From Psychrobacter sp. BI730 (GTDB taxonomy: Bacteria > Pseudomonadota > Gammaproteobacteria > Pseudomonadales > Moraxellaceae): a stretch of 64,000 bases of DNA. The position numbers and the translations under genes were made by a program. A model generated the notes under the pieces. That model was not told where the DNA came from. It did no database searches and saw only the letters and a list, made by a program, of their open reading frames with translations. Below, one piece after another: positions 45,894-56,972 of the stretch. Within the stretch, counting starts at the first letter, position 1; the number at the start of each line of letters is the position of its first letter. Where the stretch lies: NCBI RefSeq assembly GCF_013414195.1, contig NZ_JAATTV010000007.1:1-64000 (forward strand), written 5' to 3'.

Positions 45894-47180
45894 TTATAGC
45901 CCAGCGATTTTACTTTCGCCGTCTTCACGATCTAGGCCAAATGCCGTGTGCAATGACTTAACGGCTTTTTCTAGGTGTTGATCTTGAATCAAAACAGACA
46001 CTTTGATTTCGCTGGTTGAAATCATTTGGATGTTGATGTTGTTTTCAGCCAGTGTTTGGAACATAAGGCTAGCGACACCTGCGTGTGAACGCATGCCAAC
46101 ACCAACTAGTGACACTTTAACAACTTCACTGTTACCCAATATTTCTTTGGCACCAATTTCATCTTTCACTTCTTCGTTAAGCACTTTTAGCGTCTTATCT
46201 AAATCAGTGCGGTTAACTGTGAAAGTAAAGTCAGTGGTACCGTTATCCGAAAGGTTTTGTACAATCATATCGATTTCGATATTGGCACGACCAATTGGGC
46301 TTAAGATAGCAGAGGCGATGCCAGGATGGTCAGGCACGCCGCGTACTAAGATTTTTGCTTCGTCTCTGTTGAACGCGATACCTGAGATGATTGCCTGTTC
46401 CATATTGTCTCCTTCGTCTATCGTAATTAGGGTACCAACGTTGTCTTGAAATTCTTGGTCAAAGCTACCGTCTGTGTTTTCATCAAAGCTAGAGAGTACA
46501 CGCAGCGGCACGCCATATTTACCAGCGAATTCTACTGAGCGAATTTGTAGAATCTTAGAGCCAAGACTTGCCATTTCAAGCATTTCTTCGAACGTAATTT
46601 TTTCAAGTTTTTTGGCTTTTGAGGTCACACGAGGGTCAGTGGTATAGACACCATCGACATCGGTATAAATTTGACATTCGTCAGCGCCCAAGGCAGCAGC
46701 AATCGCCACACCTGTGGTATCAGAACCGCCGCGCCCTAATGTGGTCGCGTTGCCTTCTTCATCGATACCTTGGAAACCTGCCACAATAACGATATTGCCA
46801 GCATCTAATTGCTCGCGTATGTTTTTGTCATCGATGCTTTCGATACGGGCTTTGTTATGGGCGTTGTCGGTTTTAATCGCGACTTGGCGACCAGTCATTG
46901 AACGGGCACCAATACCAAGCTCTTTAATCGCCATAGCGAGTAGTGAGATAGAAACCTGCTCACCTGTTGAGACCATTTGATCGTATTCGCGAGGATCAGG
47001 CTGTGTGCTAATTTGGCGAGCTAGATCAATCAAACGGTTGGTTTCGCCGCTCATGGCTGAGACTACGACGACCACTTGGTGACCATTGTCATGCCAGCGT
47101 TTGACTCGTTTGGCGACGTTTTTGATGCGGTCGATACTACCCATCGAGGTGCCGCCGTATTTCTGTACTATTAACGCCAT
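45894..47180 (-). CDS. lysC: Aspartate kinase
   Basis: First step of the lysine, threonine and methionine pathway. 428 residues: kinase domain with VQKYGGTSMG, GRGGSDTTGVAIAAAL and YTDVDGVYTTDPR, then two C-terminal ACT domains (KILVRGVPDHPGIASAIL, VSLVGVGMRSHAGVAS) that bind feedback inhibitors. Single-function enzyme of the type found in Pseudomonas. The 357-base leader was checked for a lysine riboswitch; its conserved core is not visible. Confidence 0.96.
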   Translation of the reverse strand: MALIVQKYGGTSMGSIDRIKNVAKRVKRWHDNGHQVVVVVSAMSGETNRLIDLARQISTQPDPREYDQMVSTGEQVSISLLAMAIKELGIGARSMTGRQVAIKTDNAHNKARIESIDDKNIREQLDAGNIVIVAGFQGIDEEGNATTLGRGGSDTTGVAIAAALGADECQIYTDVDGVYTTDPRVTSKAKKLEKITFEEMLEMASLGSKILQIRSVEFAGKYGVPLRVLSSFDENTDGSFDQEFQDNVGTLITIDEGDNMEQAIISGIAFNRDEAKILVRGVPDHPGIASAILSPIGRANIEIDMIVQNLSDNGTTDFTFTVNRTDLDKTLKVLNEEVKDEIGAKEILGNSEVVKVSLVGVGMRSHAGVASLMFQTLAENNINIQMISTSEIKVSVLIQDQHLEKAVKSLHTAFGLDREDGESKIAGL

Positions 47181-47537
47181 AAAAATCTACCTATTTATTC
47201 AATAATGACTTTTTATTGTCATTGATGAGAGTCAATGTGATGCTCGTCAATGCTTGTATAGATAAAGCCAGATGATAAGAGTTATGCCTTTAGGTTTTTC
47301 ATTCTTCTAATGGTATCTATCAACCTTATAGAATGAACAATATGCCCAAACGTTGACCTTTATACCATATCTACCGCATAACTTTAAGCCTCAGGAGCGC
47401 TTAGATGTATGGCGATTGGTTATAGTAGTTATAACCAATCACGTATTCTATGTGTAATAGAGTAAAGCTATGCGATAAATATAAAGTACATTGTGACGCG
47501 CTATACCAATATATTCACGAGTTTAGTATTCGCTAGC
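47181..47537. other. lysC leader / alaS-lysC gap
   Basis: 357 bases without a gene. It holds a perfect 11-bp inverted repeat at 47414-47440 and an imperfect 15-bp tandem repeat (TGATG-4-TCAATG) at 47223-47252. Confidence 0.6.
47414..47440. repeat. Perfect inverted repeat in the alaS-lysC gap
   Basis: GATTGGTTATA (47414-47424) and TATAACCAATC (47430-47440) pair perfectly with a 5-nt loop. No T-run on either side, so it is an mRNA stem-loop or an operator rather than a terminator. It lies about 100 bases after the alaS stop. Confidence 0.7.
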
Positions 47538-50210
47538 TTAGCTTAGCTGGGTTTCAATCCAAGCAGGTAGAGCGCTGATAACCGCTGTACTGTTGCCAGA
47601 CTTCGGTGCGCCGCCTTGTGCGTAGTCAGGCTTACCGCCACCTTTACCACCAAGCTCACCTGCCAAATGACGAATAATATCACCAGCTTTCACTTTGGCA
47701 GTGACAGGTTTTGCGACGCTCGCTGCGAGTGCTAATTGGTCATCTTTATCACCAATCAATACAATCACGCTATCAGGGAGTTTTGATTTGATATCGTCCA
47801 TTAGCGTACGGATGGATTTACCATCGATACCGCTTAAAGTACTGATAAGAACTGGCGTACCTGCGATCGTTTGTACATCATCAAGCAAATTGGCTGCTTG
47901 AGCACTGGCGATTTTCTGCTCTAAGCGCTCTAGTTGTTTTTCTAGGTCACGTTGCTTATCAGCCATCGTACGGACACGCTGCGCCACTTCAGGACGTTTT
48001 ACTTTCAGCTGACTTGCCAATTCGCTCAGTTGTTGCTCGCTTTGCTGAATATTTTTGACCGCGTTCATGCCAGTGACAGCTTCAACTCGGCGGATACCAG
48101 CCGCAATACCAGACTCACTAGTGATTTTTAGCACACCGATATCGCCCGTACGCTGTACGTGCAAGCCACCACATAGCTCGATAGAAAAAGGCTTACGCTG
48201 ACCATCAACGATACGGTCTGTACCCATGGTTAGGACTCGAACATCACTACCGTACTTTTCACCAAACAGTGCCATAGCGCCTTGATTCATCGCTTCATCA
48301 ATCGACATGTGCTCGATGCGGGCAGGGGTATTGGCTTGAATTTGTTCATTAACGAGACGTTCAACACGCATGATTTCAGCGGCGCTGACAGGTTTGTCAT
48401 AAGCAAAGTCAAAACGTAACACTTCGCTTGAGACCAACGAGCCTTTCTGCGTGACCGCATCGCCCAGCACTTCTCTTAGTGCTGCATGCAACAGGTGAGT
48501 GGCCGAATGATTTTTGGCACTAGCAGCACGAATGCTAGAAAGTACTTGTGCTTCAGCGGTTTGCTTAGTGCTGATATCGCCCATGGTCACGACACCATAA
48601 TGGATAATCGCCTGACCAGATTTTTTGGTGTCTTGAACTTCAAAAACGCCAGATGCCGTACGGATTTCACCAAGCTCACCAACTTGACCACCACCTTCAG
48701 CATAAAATGGGGTGCGATCCAATACCACAACGCCTTCCATGCCTTCTGTTAAGCTGTCTGCTGGGTTGCCGTCTTGATAAAGCGCGTCAATAGTCACGCC
48801 GTCTTCTTCAAGCTGCTCATAGCCGATAAATGTCGTTGGCGTTTCTACTTGGATGACACTGCTGTAATCGACGTCAAACTTGCCAGCATCACGCGCACGC
48901 TCACGTTGTGCCTGCATATGCTCATCAAATTCGGCTTCATCAATAGCAATACCACGCTCACGAGTGATATCGGCGGTCAAATCAAGTGGGAAACCATAGG
49001 TATCATAAAGCTTAAATGCTGCTTCACCAGATAGCGTATCGCCATCTTGTAAGCCTTCAAGTTCGCTGGCAAGTAAACGTAAGCCTTGAGCCAATGTTTT
49101 AGCAAACTGTGCTTCTTCTTTTTGAATGGCGTTTTCGATGACGCTCTGCTTGTCTTTTAGCTCAGGATAAGCACTGCCCATTTCAGCGACGAGTGGCGCA
49201 ACCATTTTATAGAAAAACTCACTATCAGCGCCAAGCTTGTTGCCATGACGTACCGCACGACGAATGACACGGCGCAATACATAGCCGCGACCTTCATTAC
49301 TTGGCGTGACACCATCAGCAATCAAAAACGCCACGGCACGAATATGGTCGGCGATGACTTTCAATGATGATTGTTGCTCGTTATTGATCTCTAGGATTTC
49401 AGCCGCTGCATCCATCAAATGGACAAATAAGTCGATCTCGTAGTTGCCATGAACGCCTTGCATGATGGCACTAATACGCTCAAGCCCCATGCCTGTATCG
49501 ACGCTAGGTGCAGGCAGTGGTAATAGTGTGCCGTCTTTTTGACGATTGAACTGCATGAATACACAGTTCCAAATCTCAATATAGCGATCGCCGTCTTCTT
49601 CTGGCGTACCTGGCAGGCCGCCTTCGATATCGGCACCGTGGTCATAAAAGACTTCGGTGCAAGGACCACAAGGACCAGTGTCACCCATTGTCCAAAAGTT
49701 ATCAGAAGCGTAGGGAGCACCTTTATTATCACCAATACGAATGATGCGCTCACTCGGAATGCCGATGTTTTTATTCCAAATCTCAAAAGCTTCGTCATCA
49801 GTTTCATAGATAGTGACGTAGAGACGATCTTTATCAATCGCTAACCACTTCTCCGAGGTTAGAAATTCCCAGATATACTCGATGCCTGCTTGCTTGAAAT
49901 AATCACCAAATGAGAAGTTGCCAAGCATTTCAAAGAAAGTATGATGACGGGCGGTATAGCCGACATTATCCAAATCATTATGTTTGCCGCCAGCACGTAC
50001 ACACTTTTGCGAGGTTACCGCACGTGTATAGTCACGTGGTTCCATACCCAAAAAGGTTTCTTTAAACTGATTCATACCGGCATTGGTAAATAGCAATGTC
50101 GGATCATTGTGTGGAATCAAGCTAGACGATGAAACTTGGGTGTGCTGCTTGCTTATGAAAAAATCGATAAAGGCTTGGCGAATATCGGCTGAGCGAAATG
50201 GCTGGCTCAC
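47538..50210 (-). CDS. alaS: Alanyl-tRNA synthetase
   Basis: Charges tRNA-Ala. 890 residues: class II catalytic core ([36 protein letters not shown]), editing domain with zinc-site motifs [11 protein letters not shown] and CGGLHV, and the C-Ala domain ([14 protein letters not shown]). GTG start with AGGAG five bases upstream. It is followed on the same strand by lysC. Confidence 0.97.
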   Translation of the reverse strand: MSQPFRSADIRQAFIDFFISKQHTQVSSSSLIPHNDPTLLFTNAGMNQFKETFLGMEPRDYTRAVTSQKCVRAGGKHNDLDNVGYTARHHTFFEMLGNFSFGDYFKQAGIEYIWEFLTSEKWLAIDKDRLYVTIYETDDEAFEIWNKNIGIPSERIIRIGDNKGAPYASDNFWTMGDTGPCGPCTEVFYDHGADIEGGLPGTPEEDGDRYIEIWNCVFMQFNRQKDGTLLPLPAPSVDTGMGLERISAIMQGVHGNYEIDLFVHLMDAAAEILEINNEQQSSLKVIADHIRAVAFLIADGVTPSNEGRGYVLRRVIRRAVRHGNKLGADSEFFYKMVAPLVAEMGSAYPELKDKQSVIENAIQKEEAQFAKTLAQGLRLLASELEGLQDGDTLSGEAAFKLYDTYGFPLDLTADITRERGIAIDEAEFDEHMQAQRERARDAGKFDVDYSSVIQVETPTTFIGYEQLEEDGVTIDALYQDGNPADSLTEGMEGVVVLDRTPFYAEGGGQVGELGEIRTASGVFEVQDTKKSGQAIIHYGVVTMGDISTKQTAEAQVLSSIRAASAKNHSATHLLHAALREVLGDAVTQKGSLVSSEVLRFDFAYDKPVSAAEIMRVERLVNEQIQANTPARIEHMSIDEAMNQGAMALFGEKYGSDVRVLTMGTDRIVDGQRKPFSIELCGGLHVQRTGDIGVLKITSESGIAAGIRRVEAVTGMNAVKNIQQSEQQLSELASQLKVKRPEVAQRVRTMADKQRDLEKQLERLEQKIASAQAANLLDDVQTIAGTPVLISTLSGIDGKSIRTLMDDIKSKLPDSVIVLIGDKDDQLALAASVAKPVTAKVKAGDIIRHLAGELGGKGGGKPDYAQGGAPKSGNSTAVISALPAWIETQLS

Positions 50211-50364
50211 AGCGGCTCCTTACTGACGGATAGAATTGAGTAAATGACATAAAATAATTTTGCAAGCGATTTTAGCACAAACGCCCAAGCTCTTGGTACA
50301 AGAGTTATAACTACTAGGTTATTATACGTGTGCTAGTCACTGCATAATTTGTAAAGTATGCATA

Positions 50365-52131
50365 TTAGTTGGTCAAAATGGCCGCATCCGTTTCATCCAA
50401 TTTGTCTTGCGTCGTTGGATTAGACTCGATTACTTGCACAGGCAAATAACGTAGTTGAAGCTTGATTGGCAAGTACTCTGGGAAATTCTCTGCCATATCA
50501 TTAGTAATGAGTGTCTCAATCTGGCGTACATCGTATGAGCTCGGTAAAGTTTCTCCACGTACGATCGCCCGCACCACTTGGTTCTCTTCTGAGGTATCAA
50601 ACTGTGTATTGGTCAATACATTGCCTTGATCGATAAAGTAGTTGTTGATGGCTTCTTTGACACTACTCTCGAATACTTGCTGCTTAGCATTGGTCTGTAG
50701 GTTGATGGTTAAGTAGGCACCTAAGCCGCCAAGTAGTAATAAAGTCACCGCGTTACGCTGCAAAAAAGTCAGATAGGTATTGGACTTGTAATCGTCATCG
50801 ACCAAACGACGGAACCCTAACACCCACAATACAAGCGCATTGGTAAACTGGATAGCAAGAATGTTTGTCGCTGCCAATAACAGCGCACCAAGCCCAAGCT
50901 GCATCTCGCCATTAGCGAGTAAGATACCACTAGCAGCCAGTGGTGGTACTAAGGCTGTGGCAACCGCAACGCCAACAACAGCAACCGAGAGATGCGGAGA
51001 TACCATCGCGTACGCGCCAGCAGTACCACCTGCTAAGGCAATCATCAGATCCATGGAAGTAGGCTGGGTACGTGATAGGATTTCTGCCGTTAGCGGTTGA
51101 TCTTTATGTAGCCAACCAACGATAAAGCCGACCAATACCACCAGCGAGACACCGATAATGACGGTAAAAAGCGACTTACGCAGTAAGGGCATACGGTGAT
51201 CGATAATCGCTAGCGCTATACCCGTGATAGGGCCTAGCATCATCGCAACCAGCATCGCTCCGATGACCACGGCTGCTGAATTGGTCACTAGGCCATAACT
51301 GGCAATGATGGCAGACAAAATGTTCATGATGAAGTACATCTTGCTAGGTAGCGCGTTCGCCTCAATCCTAACCCGTACTTCTGGGTAATCTACCTTTTGA
51401 TTGCTAAATTGCTCGGCGACAAATTGCTTATAAGACTCAAGTTTGGCTTCTTTTTCCTCTTGAACCTCATCTTCGTCACTTTCACCTTGAGACTTTTGAG
51501 CGTCGCTGTCTTCTACATCGCTATCTTCTACATCAGTGTCTTTACTTTGGTTATTATCTTCTGAGTCATTATTTTGATTGTCATCATCGCGACTAGATTT
51601 GTTTTTTGTCTTTTGTTGATTGGCTGTTTTGTTATCTGATGACTGTGCTGCGATATTTGTGTCATCAGCAGGGTCATCGGCATAGTTGTCTTCTGCTTCT
51701 ACCGTTACTTCAGCATCACTATCATCTCGAGCACTTTTTTCTGTTGTTTCTGCCGTATCCGACTGGAAGAAATCGGACTTTTCTTTCGCTTCTATAGTTT
51801 CTGACTCTGCAACCTCTGATGCTTCAGTATTTGATTGTGACTCAGGTTCTGTCGACTCCAATGTTGCTACGACCACATCGTCACTGATGGTTTCCATGGT
51901 TATCTCAGCGTCAGGTGGCTGCGCACATTCAGTGTCTACTTCGGAGTCTGTTTTGCTATCTGTATCAGTCGATTGCTTGTGTTGATTGTCTTCGCTTTCA
52001 TCATTGTCTACAGCGGCATCATCAACTACTGGGTCAATTGTCGCGTCTTGATTGTGAGAGGCGTCAGTAGCGATTGATGAATCGTTTTGATCCACTGAGT
52101 TAGGCGCAGTGTTTTTTTCAGATGAGGACAT
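50365..52131 (-). CDS. DUF389 membrane protein with a long acidic N-terminal arm
   Basis: 588 residues. Residues 1 to about 230 are low-complexity, dominated by Asp, Glu, Ser, Thr, Asn and Gln, with repeats such as VEDSDVEDSD. From about 245 comes a DUF389 (TIGR00341-type) domain with six or more hydrophobic helices: GAMLVAMMLGPITGIALAI, MIALAGGTAGAYAM and ATALVPPLAASGI. A C-terminal soluble part follows. Function of the family is unknown; transport is suspected. The arm is predicted to be disordered and cytoplasmic or periplasmic according to topology not determinable here. Confidence 0.82.
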   Translation of the reverse strand: MSSSEKNTAPNSVDQNDSSIATDASHNQDATIDPVVDDAAVDNDESEDNQHKQSTDTDSKTDSEVDTECAQPPDAEITMETISDDVVVATLESTEPESQSNTEASEVAESETIEAKEKSDFFQSDTAETTEKSARDDSDAEVTVEAEDNYADDPADDTNIAAQSSDNKTANQQKTKNKSSRDDDNQNNDSEDNNQSKDTDVEDSDVEDSDAQKSQGESDEDEVQEEKEAKLESYKQFVAEQFSNQKVDYPEVRVRIEANALPSKMYFIMNILSAIIASYGLVTNSAAVVIGAMLVAMMLGPITGIALAIIDHRMPLLRKSLFTVIIGVSLVVLVGFIVGWLHKDQPLTAEILSRTQPTSMDLMIALAGGTAGAYAMVSPHLSVAVVGVAVATALVPPLAASGILLANGEMQLGLGALLLAATNILAIQFTNALVLWVLGFRRLVDDDYKSNTYLTFLQRNAVTLLLLGGLGAYLTINLQTNAKQQVFESSVKEAINNYFIDQGNVLTNTQFDTSEENQVVRAIVRGETLPSSYDVRQIETLITNDMAENFPEYLPIKLQLRYLPVQVIESNPTTQDKLDETDAAILTN

Positions 52132-52406
52132 AGCAGATAGCGTTCTTAGTAGGTAAAGAAAGTCATTATTGTAATGATAAATAGATAAAGATATAGGAGA
52201 TTCTTGAAAATATAAAAAAGAGTTGAGAGAAGGTGGGAGTAAGAACTGGTATTTCTTATGATTAAGTCTAAAACCTTAATAATAGCATGGTTTTTATTCT
52301 AAAGTCATTCAATATAGATGCTACAAGGGTTCACGATAAATACTTACTTTTTTTGTGGAATTAAGGTTAAATATATTATATCCACAATAAAGATAAGGAA
52401 TAATTT

Positions 52407-52619
52407 ATGAACTGGCCGTTATTTTCTGTCATCTACTCAATGGCAGCTACTGTGACTATCGGACTTTTTATGATTGGTGCTCTCATTACAGGGTTCGATG
52501 AGATATTTCATATTCAAATAGCAGTGGGATTGGGCGTTCTAGCTTCGATACCTGCAGGATTATTCTTTACCAAAAAAATTGGCAGTATTACTGGCAATGA
52601 AGAAGGCTATAAAACATAA
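52407..52619 (+). CDS. Small two-helix membrane protein
   Basis: 70 residues with two hydrophobic helices (about 5-27 and 35-54), then a short Lys and Gly-containing tail. The pattern FSVIYSMAATVTIGLFMIGALITGFD then PAGLFFTKKI resembles a family of small bacterial membrane proteins sometimes mislabelled CTP synthetase. AAGGAATAA precedes the ATG. Downstream terminator at 52687. Function unknown. Confidence 0.7.
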   Translation: MNWPLFSVIYSMAATVTIGLFMIGALITGFDEIFHIQIAVGLGVLASIPAGLFFTKKIGSITGNEEGYKT

Positions 52620-52686
52620 AGTCAAACAGTCAAAAATAAAGACAAGCAGTGTTATCGATATAAAGTGGAACCACCTATCAACAAAC

Positions 52687-52717
52687 AAAAAAAGACCTCA
52701 ATATTGAGGTCTTTTTT
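52687..52717. terminator. Bidirectional terminator before the L,D-transpeptidase gene
   Basis: AAAAAAGACCTCAATATTGAGGTCTTTTTT is self-complementary apart from its central bases, with A- and T-runs on both strands. It ends the small membrane protein gene and the facing L,D-transpeptidase gene. Confidence 0.9.
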
Positions 52718-52774
52718 GTCATCATTAAAAATATTTGCTAACTAGCATCGAAGCTAGATTTAATACAGTTCTAT

Positions 52775-54178
52775 TTATTGAAGTTCGACAACCGCGCCAT
52801 TTTCGATGTTGGCATAAACTTCTAACACATCCCAGTTGGTCAAACGAACACAACCTGCTGAGCCTTGACGACTGATACCTTCAGGTACTGGTGAGCCATG
52901 TAAACCGTAAGAAGGCTTAGATAATCCCATCCAAACGACACCGACTGGGTTGTTTGGTCCTGGTGCTATCATATGAACTTTCTTTTGAGCGCCTTCACCA
53001 ACGGTTGATTTATACCAAGGCATTTTCACTTTATTGATAATTTTGAACGTACCTTTTGGAGACGGTGTGGCATCGCTACCGACGGTCGTCGGATAAGTAG
53101 CAACCAATTTGTCACCATTATAGGCATACAATGTTTTGTCGGCTTTGTTAGCGACTACGCGATTGATACGTTGGTTCAGCTTGTCACGAGTATTTAGTAC
53201 TGTGATAGTCTCGCCAACAGCGTACTTTTTATTTTTGTTGAGTTTATCTAAGTAACGTACATCCATATGGAAACGTTCACCTAGCATCTCTTTAATATCT
53301 TGATAATAAAGACCTTTCATTTTTGACTTCGCTTCTGAACCAGAAGGCGTAGTCGCAAAATTGGTATTGATATCGTCTGCGGTCAACGTATAAGTGACCA
53401 GTACAGGTTTGTTTGCAGGGATATTTTTAACCAAGGCGTCCCAAGTTTGTTGATCCATTTTACCAGTCGCTGGCAAGCCTTTCATCGTTTGGAAGTTAAC
53501 AAGGGCTTTTTTGCTGTTCATGCCCCAACCACCATCGATAGGACCAGGAGAAGCATGGTTCCAATCGAGCAGCGCCTGCATTTTGATGGTCATCGCTGAG
53601 TTGACTTTCATATTAGGTGACCAGACAGCACCGTTCACTTGCTTAGCATAGTTCGACAAGTTCAGCGTTGTGTGCTTCTTACCATCCTTGTCTTCGATGT
53701 TTTTGATGGTTGGATCATCGCTAAAGTCTTGACGCTTCTCACTCTCTGGTAACTCAAAAGCGAGTGGATCAGACGAGTCGATAGATGATAGGTCGCTAGG
53801 CGCAGCGACGGCTTGACCTTCACTAATGTCATCATTGCGGTCAGCTTGCTCATCTTTACGCGTTAGTTCTGCTGCACTCATATTATCAGCAACTGGGGCT
53901 GGCACGTTTTGGTTGGCTTCTTGCTTATTATTGATAAGCTGGTTCATGCTGTCGACTGGTTTCGCTTTCTCTGTATTTAACTGTACAGTAGCAGCGCCAT
54001 CTGAGCGACTACGGTTTTCTTGCACATTAAGGCTAACCTTTTTTGCAAGACCTGGCATAGCGTCAGCCGTGCGTACTGGCAATGTGCGAGTACTATCGGC
54101 AGGTGCAGCAAGTGCGGCTACACTAGCACTTACAGCTGCGATAGATATGGCAGTAATAATTGGCTTTATTTTCATCAT
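52775..54178 (-). CDS. L,D-transpeptidase with peptidoglycan-binding domain
   Basis: Periplasmic enzyme that makes 3-3 cross-links or anchors proteins to peptidoglycan. 467 residues: signal peptide (about 1-25, ending ALAA-P), low-complexity segment to about 170, a peptidoglycan-binding type 1 domain (DWNHASPGPIDGGWGMNSKKALVNFQ), a linker that resembles LysM, and a YkuD catalytic domain with HGSP and SAGCVRLTNWD, catalytic C443. Length exceeds E. coli YbiS/YcfS because of the N-terminal half. Which reaction it performs cannot be told. Confidence 0.9.
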   Translation of the reverse strand: MMKIKPIITAISIAAVSASVAALAAPADSTRTLPVRTADAMPGLAKKVSLNVQENRSRSDGAATVQLNTEKAKPVDSMNQLINNKQEANQNVPAPVADNMSAAELTRKDEQADRNDDISEGQAVAAPSDLSSIDSSDPLAFELPESEKRQDFSDDPTIKNIEDKDGKKHTTLNLSNYAKQVNGAVWSPNMKVNSAMTIKMQALLDWNHASPGPIDGGWGMNSKKALVNFQTMKGLPATGKMDQQTWDALVKNIPANKPVLVTYTLTADDINTNFATTPSGSEAKSKMKGLYYQDIKEMLGERFHMDVRYLDKLNKNKKYAVGETITVLNTRDKLNQRINRVVANKADKTLYAYNGDKLVATYPTTVGSDATPSPKGTFKIINKVKMPWYKSTVGEGAQKKVHMIAPGPNNPVGVVWMGLSKPSYGLHGSPVPEGISRQGSAGCVRLTNWDVLEVYANIENGAVVELQ

Positions 54179-54518
54179 ATTGAGTCACTTGTGGTTGCTA
54201 CTAATGCGGCTATTATGCGCATAATTTGATTGCATCGCAAATTTTTGACACATCTTTTTGCATTTAAGACTTGCCAAACGTCAACTGCTGACGTATTCGC
54301 TACAGTTGGGTAATAATTTAACCAAGGTGTGTATGGCGTCGTGCTCGATTCTTACGCAAACTGTTCATTATTCGCACTATTTTTTGTGCAAGTAAAAATG
54401 ACAGTTATTGGCGCTACTAGAGGTTTACGTCTATAATGTATGACTGAATTTTATTTAATATAACGATTTTTAGCAAAAAGCAATTTAACCCGCTAGCAGT
54501 TAATCCACAAGGTGCGAT
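54179..54518. other. Divergent region between the L,D-transpeptidase gene and prmB
   Basis: 340 AT-rich bases, no gene. The prmB promoter candidate is at 54408-54437. Confidence 0.5.
54408..54437 (+). promoter_or_regulatory. Possible prmB promoter
   Basis: TTGGCG and TATAAT are 18 bases apart, 81 bases before the prmB start. Confidence 0.45.
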
Positions 54519-55691
54519 ATGTCAGAAGACCAAACAATGAGTGCAGAAGAGTTTCAAAACCAATACTTCAATGATGAGTCTGAGGGCTTAGACGGTGAGA
54601 TGGAGTATGATTTAGAGACTGGACTTCTTGGTGAGCACGATGAATTTGCTAACTTACATGCAGAGCTAAACGAAGCACGTGAGCAGCTCGTCAGTATTCG
54701 CGACTTTATTCGTTTTTCAGTCACGCAGCTGCGTAACTATGACGTTGTTGTTGCACAAGGCACGACCGATGAGTTTGCAGAAGCGTCAGCCATTGTCTTG
54801 CATTCTTTGTCTCTCGATTGGTCTGCCAATGAGCAGATTTTAGACTGTCGTCTGACCACGTCTGAAAAGCAGTTGGTACTAGGGCTGTTAGAAGAGCGTA
54901 TCGCTGAACGTAAGCCGTTAAGTTATTTGATTAACTTGTCGTACTTCTGCGATTTGCCTTTTTATGTTGATGAGCGTGTTCTTATCCCTCGTTCACCGAT
55001 TGCAGAGTTGATTCGTCAGCAGTTCCATCCGTACTTTGAAGTTACCGAGTTGGCCAAACCACTGGGTGTCAGTCCGAACGAAAAGTCAGCGGTATTTTAT
55101 GACCATGGCCTAGATGTGAAGCAGTTGTCGCAGCCTGAGCGTATCTTGGACTTGTGTACTGGCTCTGGCTGTATCGCTATCGCGCTTGCTACTCGTTTCG
55201 TTGATGCGTTGGTTGATGCCGTTGATATCGATAAAGGCGCATTAGAAGTAGCAATGGTCAACGTAGATCATCATGACCTTGGCCATCAAGTAAACGTAAT
55301 CGAGTCTGATTTGTTTGCCAAGATACCTGCTGAAAATCAGTATGAGCTTATCGTCACCAATCCGCCGTATGTAGACGCTGCTATCATGGCAGATTTACCG
55401 CCTGAGTTCTTATACGAGCCTGAGCATGCATTAGCCGCGGGCCAAGATGGCTTGGATTTGGTACATCGTATTTTATTTGAAGCGCCAGATTACCTTAGCC
55501 CAGATGGGTTGCTGGTCTGTGAAGTAGGCGACAGCGAATGGGCATTAAAACAAGCCTATCCTGAAATCCAATTTGATTGGTTGAAGTTTGCACATGGTGG
55601 ACATGGTGTCTTTGCGATTACCTATGATGAGCTAGTTTCAAACCGTCAATTGTTTGCCTCTTATGTTCAGCTATTAGATAGCCTTCAATAG
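54519..55691 (+). CDS. prmB: Ribosomal protein L3 glutamine methyltransferase
   Basis: Methylates a glutamine in L3 with SAM. 390 residues; motif I is LDLCTGSGCIAIALATRF and the catalytic NPPY lies at 281-284. An N-terminal acidic extension of about 60 residues precedes the usual start of the family (ARE-QLVSIRDFIRFSVTQL), so the protein is longer than the approximately 310 residues of E. coli PrmB. AAGGTG precedes the ATG. The order prmB-aroC is conserved with enterobacteria and separates it from prmC. Confidence 0.93.
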   Translation: MSEDQTMSAEEFQNQYFNDESEGLDGEMEYDLETGLLGEHDEFANLHAELNEAREQLVSIRDFIRFSVTQLRNYDVVVAQGTTDEFAEASAIVLHSLSLDWSANEQILDCRLTTSEKQLVLGLLEERIAERKPLSYLINLSYFCDLPFYVDERVLIPRSPIAELIRQQFHPYFEVTELAKPLGVSPNEKSAVFYDHGLDVKQLSQPERILDLCTGSGCIAIALATRFVDALVDAVDIDKGALEVAMVNVDHHDLGHQVNVIESDLFAKIPAENQYELIVTNPPYVDAAIMADLPPEFLYEPEHALAAGQDGLDLVHRILFEAPDYLSPDGLLVCEVGDSEWALKQAYPEIQFDWLKFAHGGHGVFAITYDELVSNRQLFASYVQLLDSLQ

Positions 55692-55848
55692 ACAAATATT
55701 AGGTTAAATAGACATCGGCTGCACGAGCCGAAACTATAAATAACAATACAATCACTCATTACATACAAGCAGTATAAGCAGTCATCATAAGTGGCATGAG
55801 TGATTGGTCAAATAGTCATCAGTAGCGTTTACTTGTTTAAGGACAGTT

Positions 55849-56952
55849 ATGGCAGGCAATAGTATTGGGCAGGTTTTTACGGTTACCACTTGCGGTGAGT
55901 CGCATGGGGCAGGCCTTATGGCCATCGTTGATGGCGTACCACCAGGTTTAGCATTATCTGCAGACGACCTACAAGTAGATTTGGATCGTCGCAAACCAGG
56001 TACGTCTAAGTATTCAACCCAGCGCCGTGAGTCTGATGAAGTTGAGATTATCTCTGGTGTGTTTGAAGGCAAAACCACAGGTACGTCTATCGGTCTATTG
56101 ATTCGCAATACCAATCAAAAATCTAAAGACTATAGCGATATCAAAGATACTTTCCGTCCTGGACACGCTGACTATACTTACAGTATGAAATATGGTTTCC
56201 GTGACTATCGTGGTGGTGGTCGTTCGTCAGCGCGTGAGACGGCTATGCGAGTGGCAGCTGGTGCTATTGCCAAGAAATATCTGCAAGGACGTTTGGGCGT
56301 ACAAATCCGTGGTCACGTGACTCAGATTGGCAATGAGCATAGTAATGTCTTAGACCCAAACCAAATTGACTGGGATTTTGTAAATAGTAATCCGTTCTTT
56401 TGTGCCGACAAAGAAGCGATCGGTCGTTTTGAGACGTTGATTGATAACTTGCGCCGCGAAGGCACTAGCTGTGGTGCACGCCTTGATATCATTGCGAGCG
56501 GTGTGCCAGTAGGCTTAGGTGAGCCAGTATTTGATCGTTTAGATGCAGATATTGCTCATGCGATGATGAGTATCAATGCGGTCAAAGGCGTCGAGATTGG
56601 CGATGGGATGGCGGTGGCAGGTCAATTCGGACATAGCGCTCGTGATGAGCTGACGCCAGATGGGTTTGCAGCCAACCATGCTGGCGGTGTCTTGGGCGGT
56701 ATCTCATCAGGCCAAGATATCCGTGTGAGTATTGCGCTAAAACCAACGTCTAGTATTACCACTGCTGGCAAGAGCATCAACACTCAAGGTGAAGCAGTTG
56801 ATATGCTGACTAAGGGTCGTCATGATCCTTGCGTGGGTGTCCGTGCCACGCCGATTGCAGAAGCCATGTTAGCCATTGTTTTGCTAGATCACTATCTGCG
56901 CCATCGCGGTCAAAATGCGGATGTAAAGCCACCAGTAGAATCGATTACTTAG
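55849..56952 (+). CDS. aroC: Chorismate synthase
   Basis: Final shikimate-pathway step, EPSP to chorismate, using reduced FMN. 367 residues with all three signatures: [19 protein letters not shown], the [19 protein letters not shown] loop and [22 protein letters not shown] precedes the ATG. The gap to prmB is 157 bases. Confidence 0.97.
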   Translation: MAGNSIGQVFTVTTCGESHGAGLMAIVDGVPPGLALSADDLQVDLDRRKPGTSKYSTQRRESDEVEIISGVFEGKTTGTSIGLLIRNTNQKSKDYSDIKDTFRPGHADYTYSMKYGFRDYRGGGRSSARETAMRVAAGAIAKKYLQGRLGVQIRGHVTQIGNEHSNVLDPNQIDWDFVNSNPFFCADKEAIGRFETLIDNLRREGTSCGARLDIIASGVPVGLGEPVFDRLDADIAHAMMSINAVKGVEIGDGMAVAGQFGHSARDELTPDGFAANHAGGVLGGISSGQDIRVSIALKPTSSITTAGKSINTQGEAVDMLTKGRHDPCVGVRATPIAEAMLAIVLLDHYLRHRGQNADVKPPVESIT

Positions 56953-56972
56953 TATTTTTGTCGTAGAGTAAT

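Noticed and set aside
47181..47537. Possible lysine riboswitch upstream of lysC
   Set aside because: The conserved lysine-box core sequences were looked for on the coding strand and not found.
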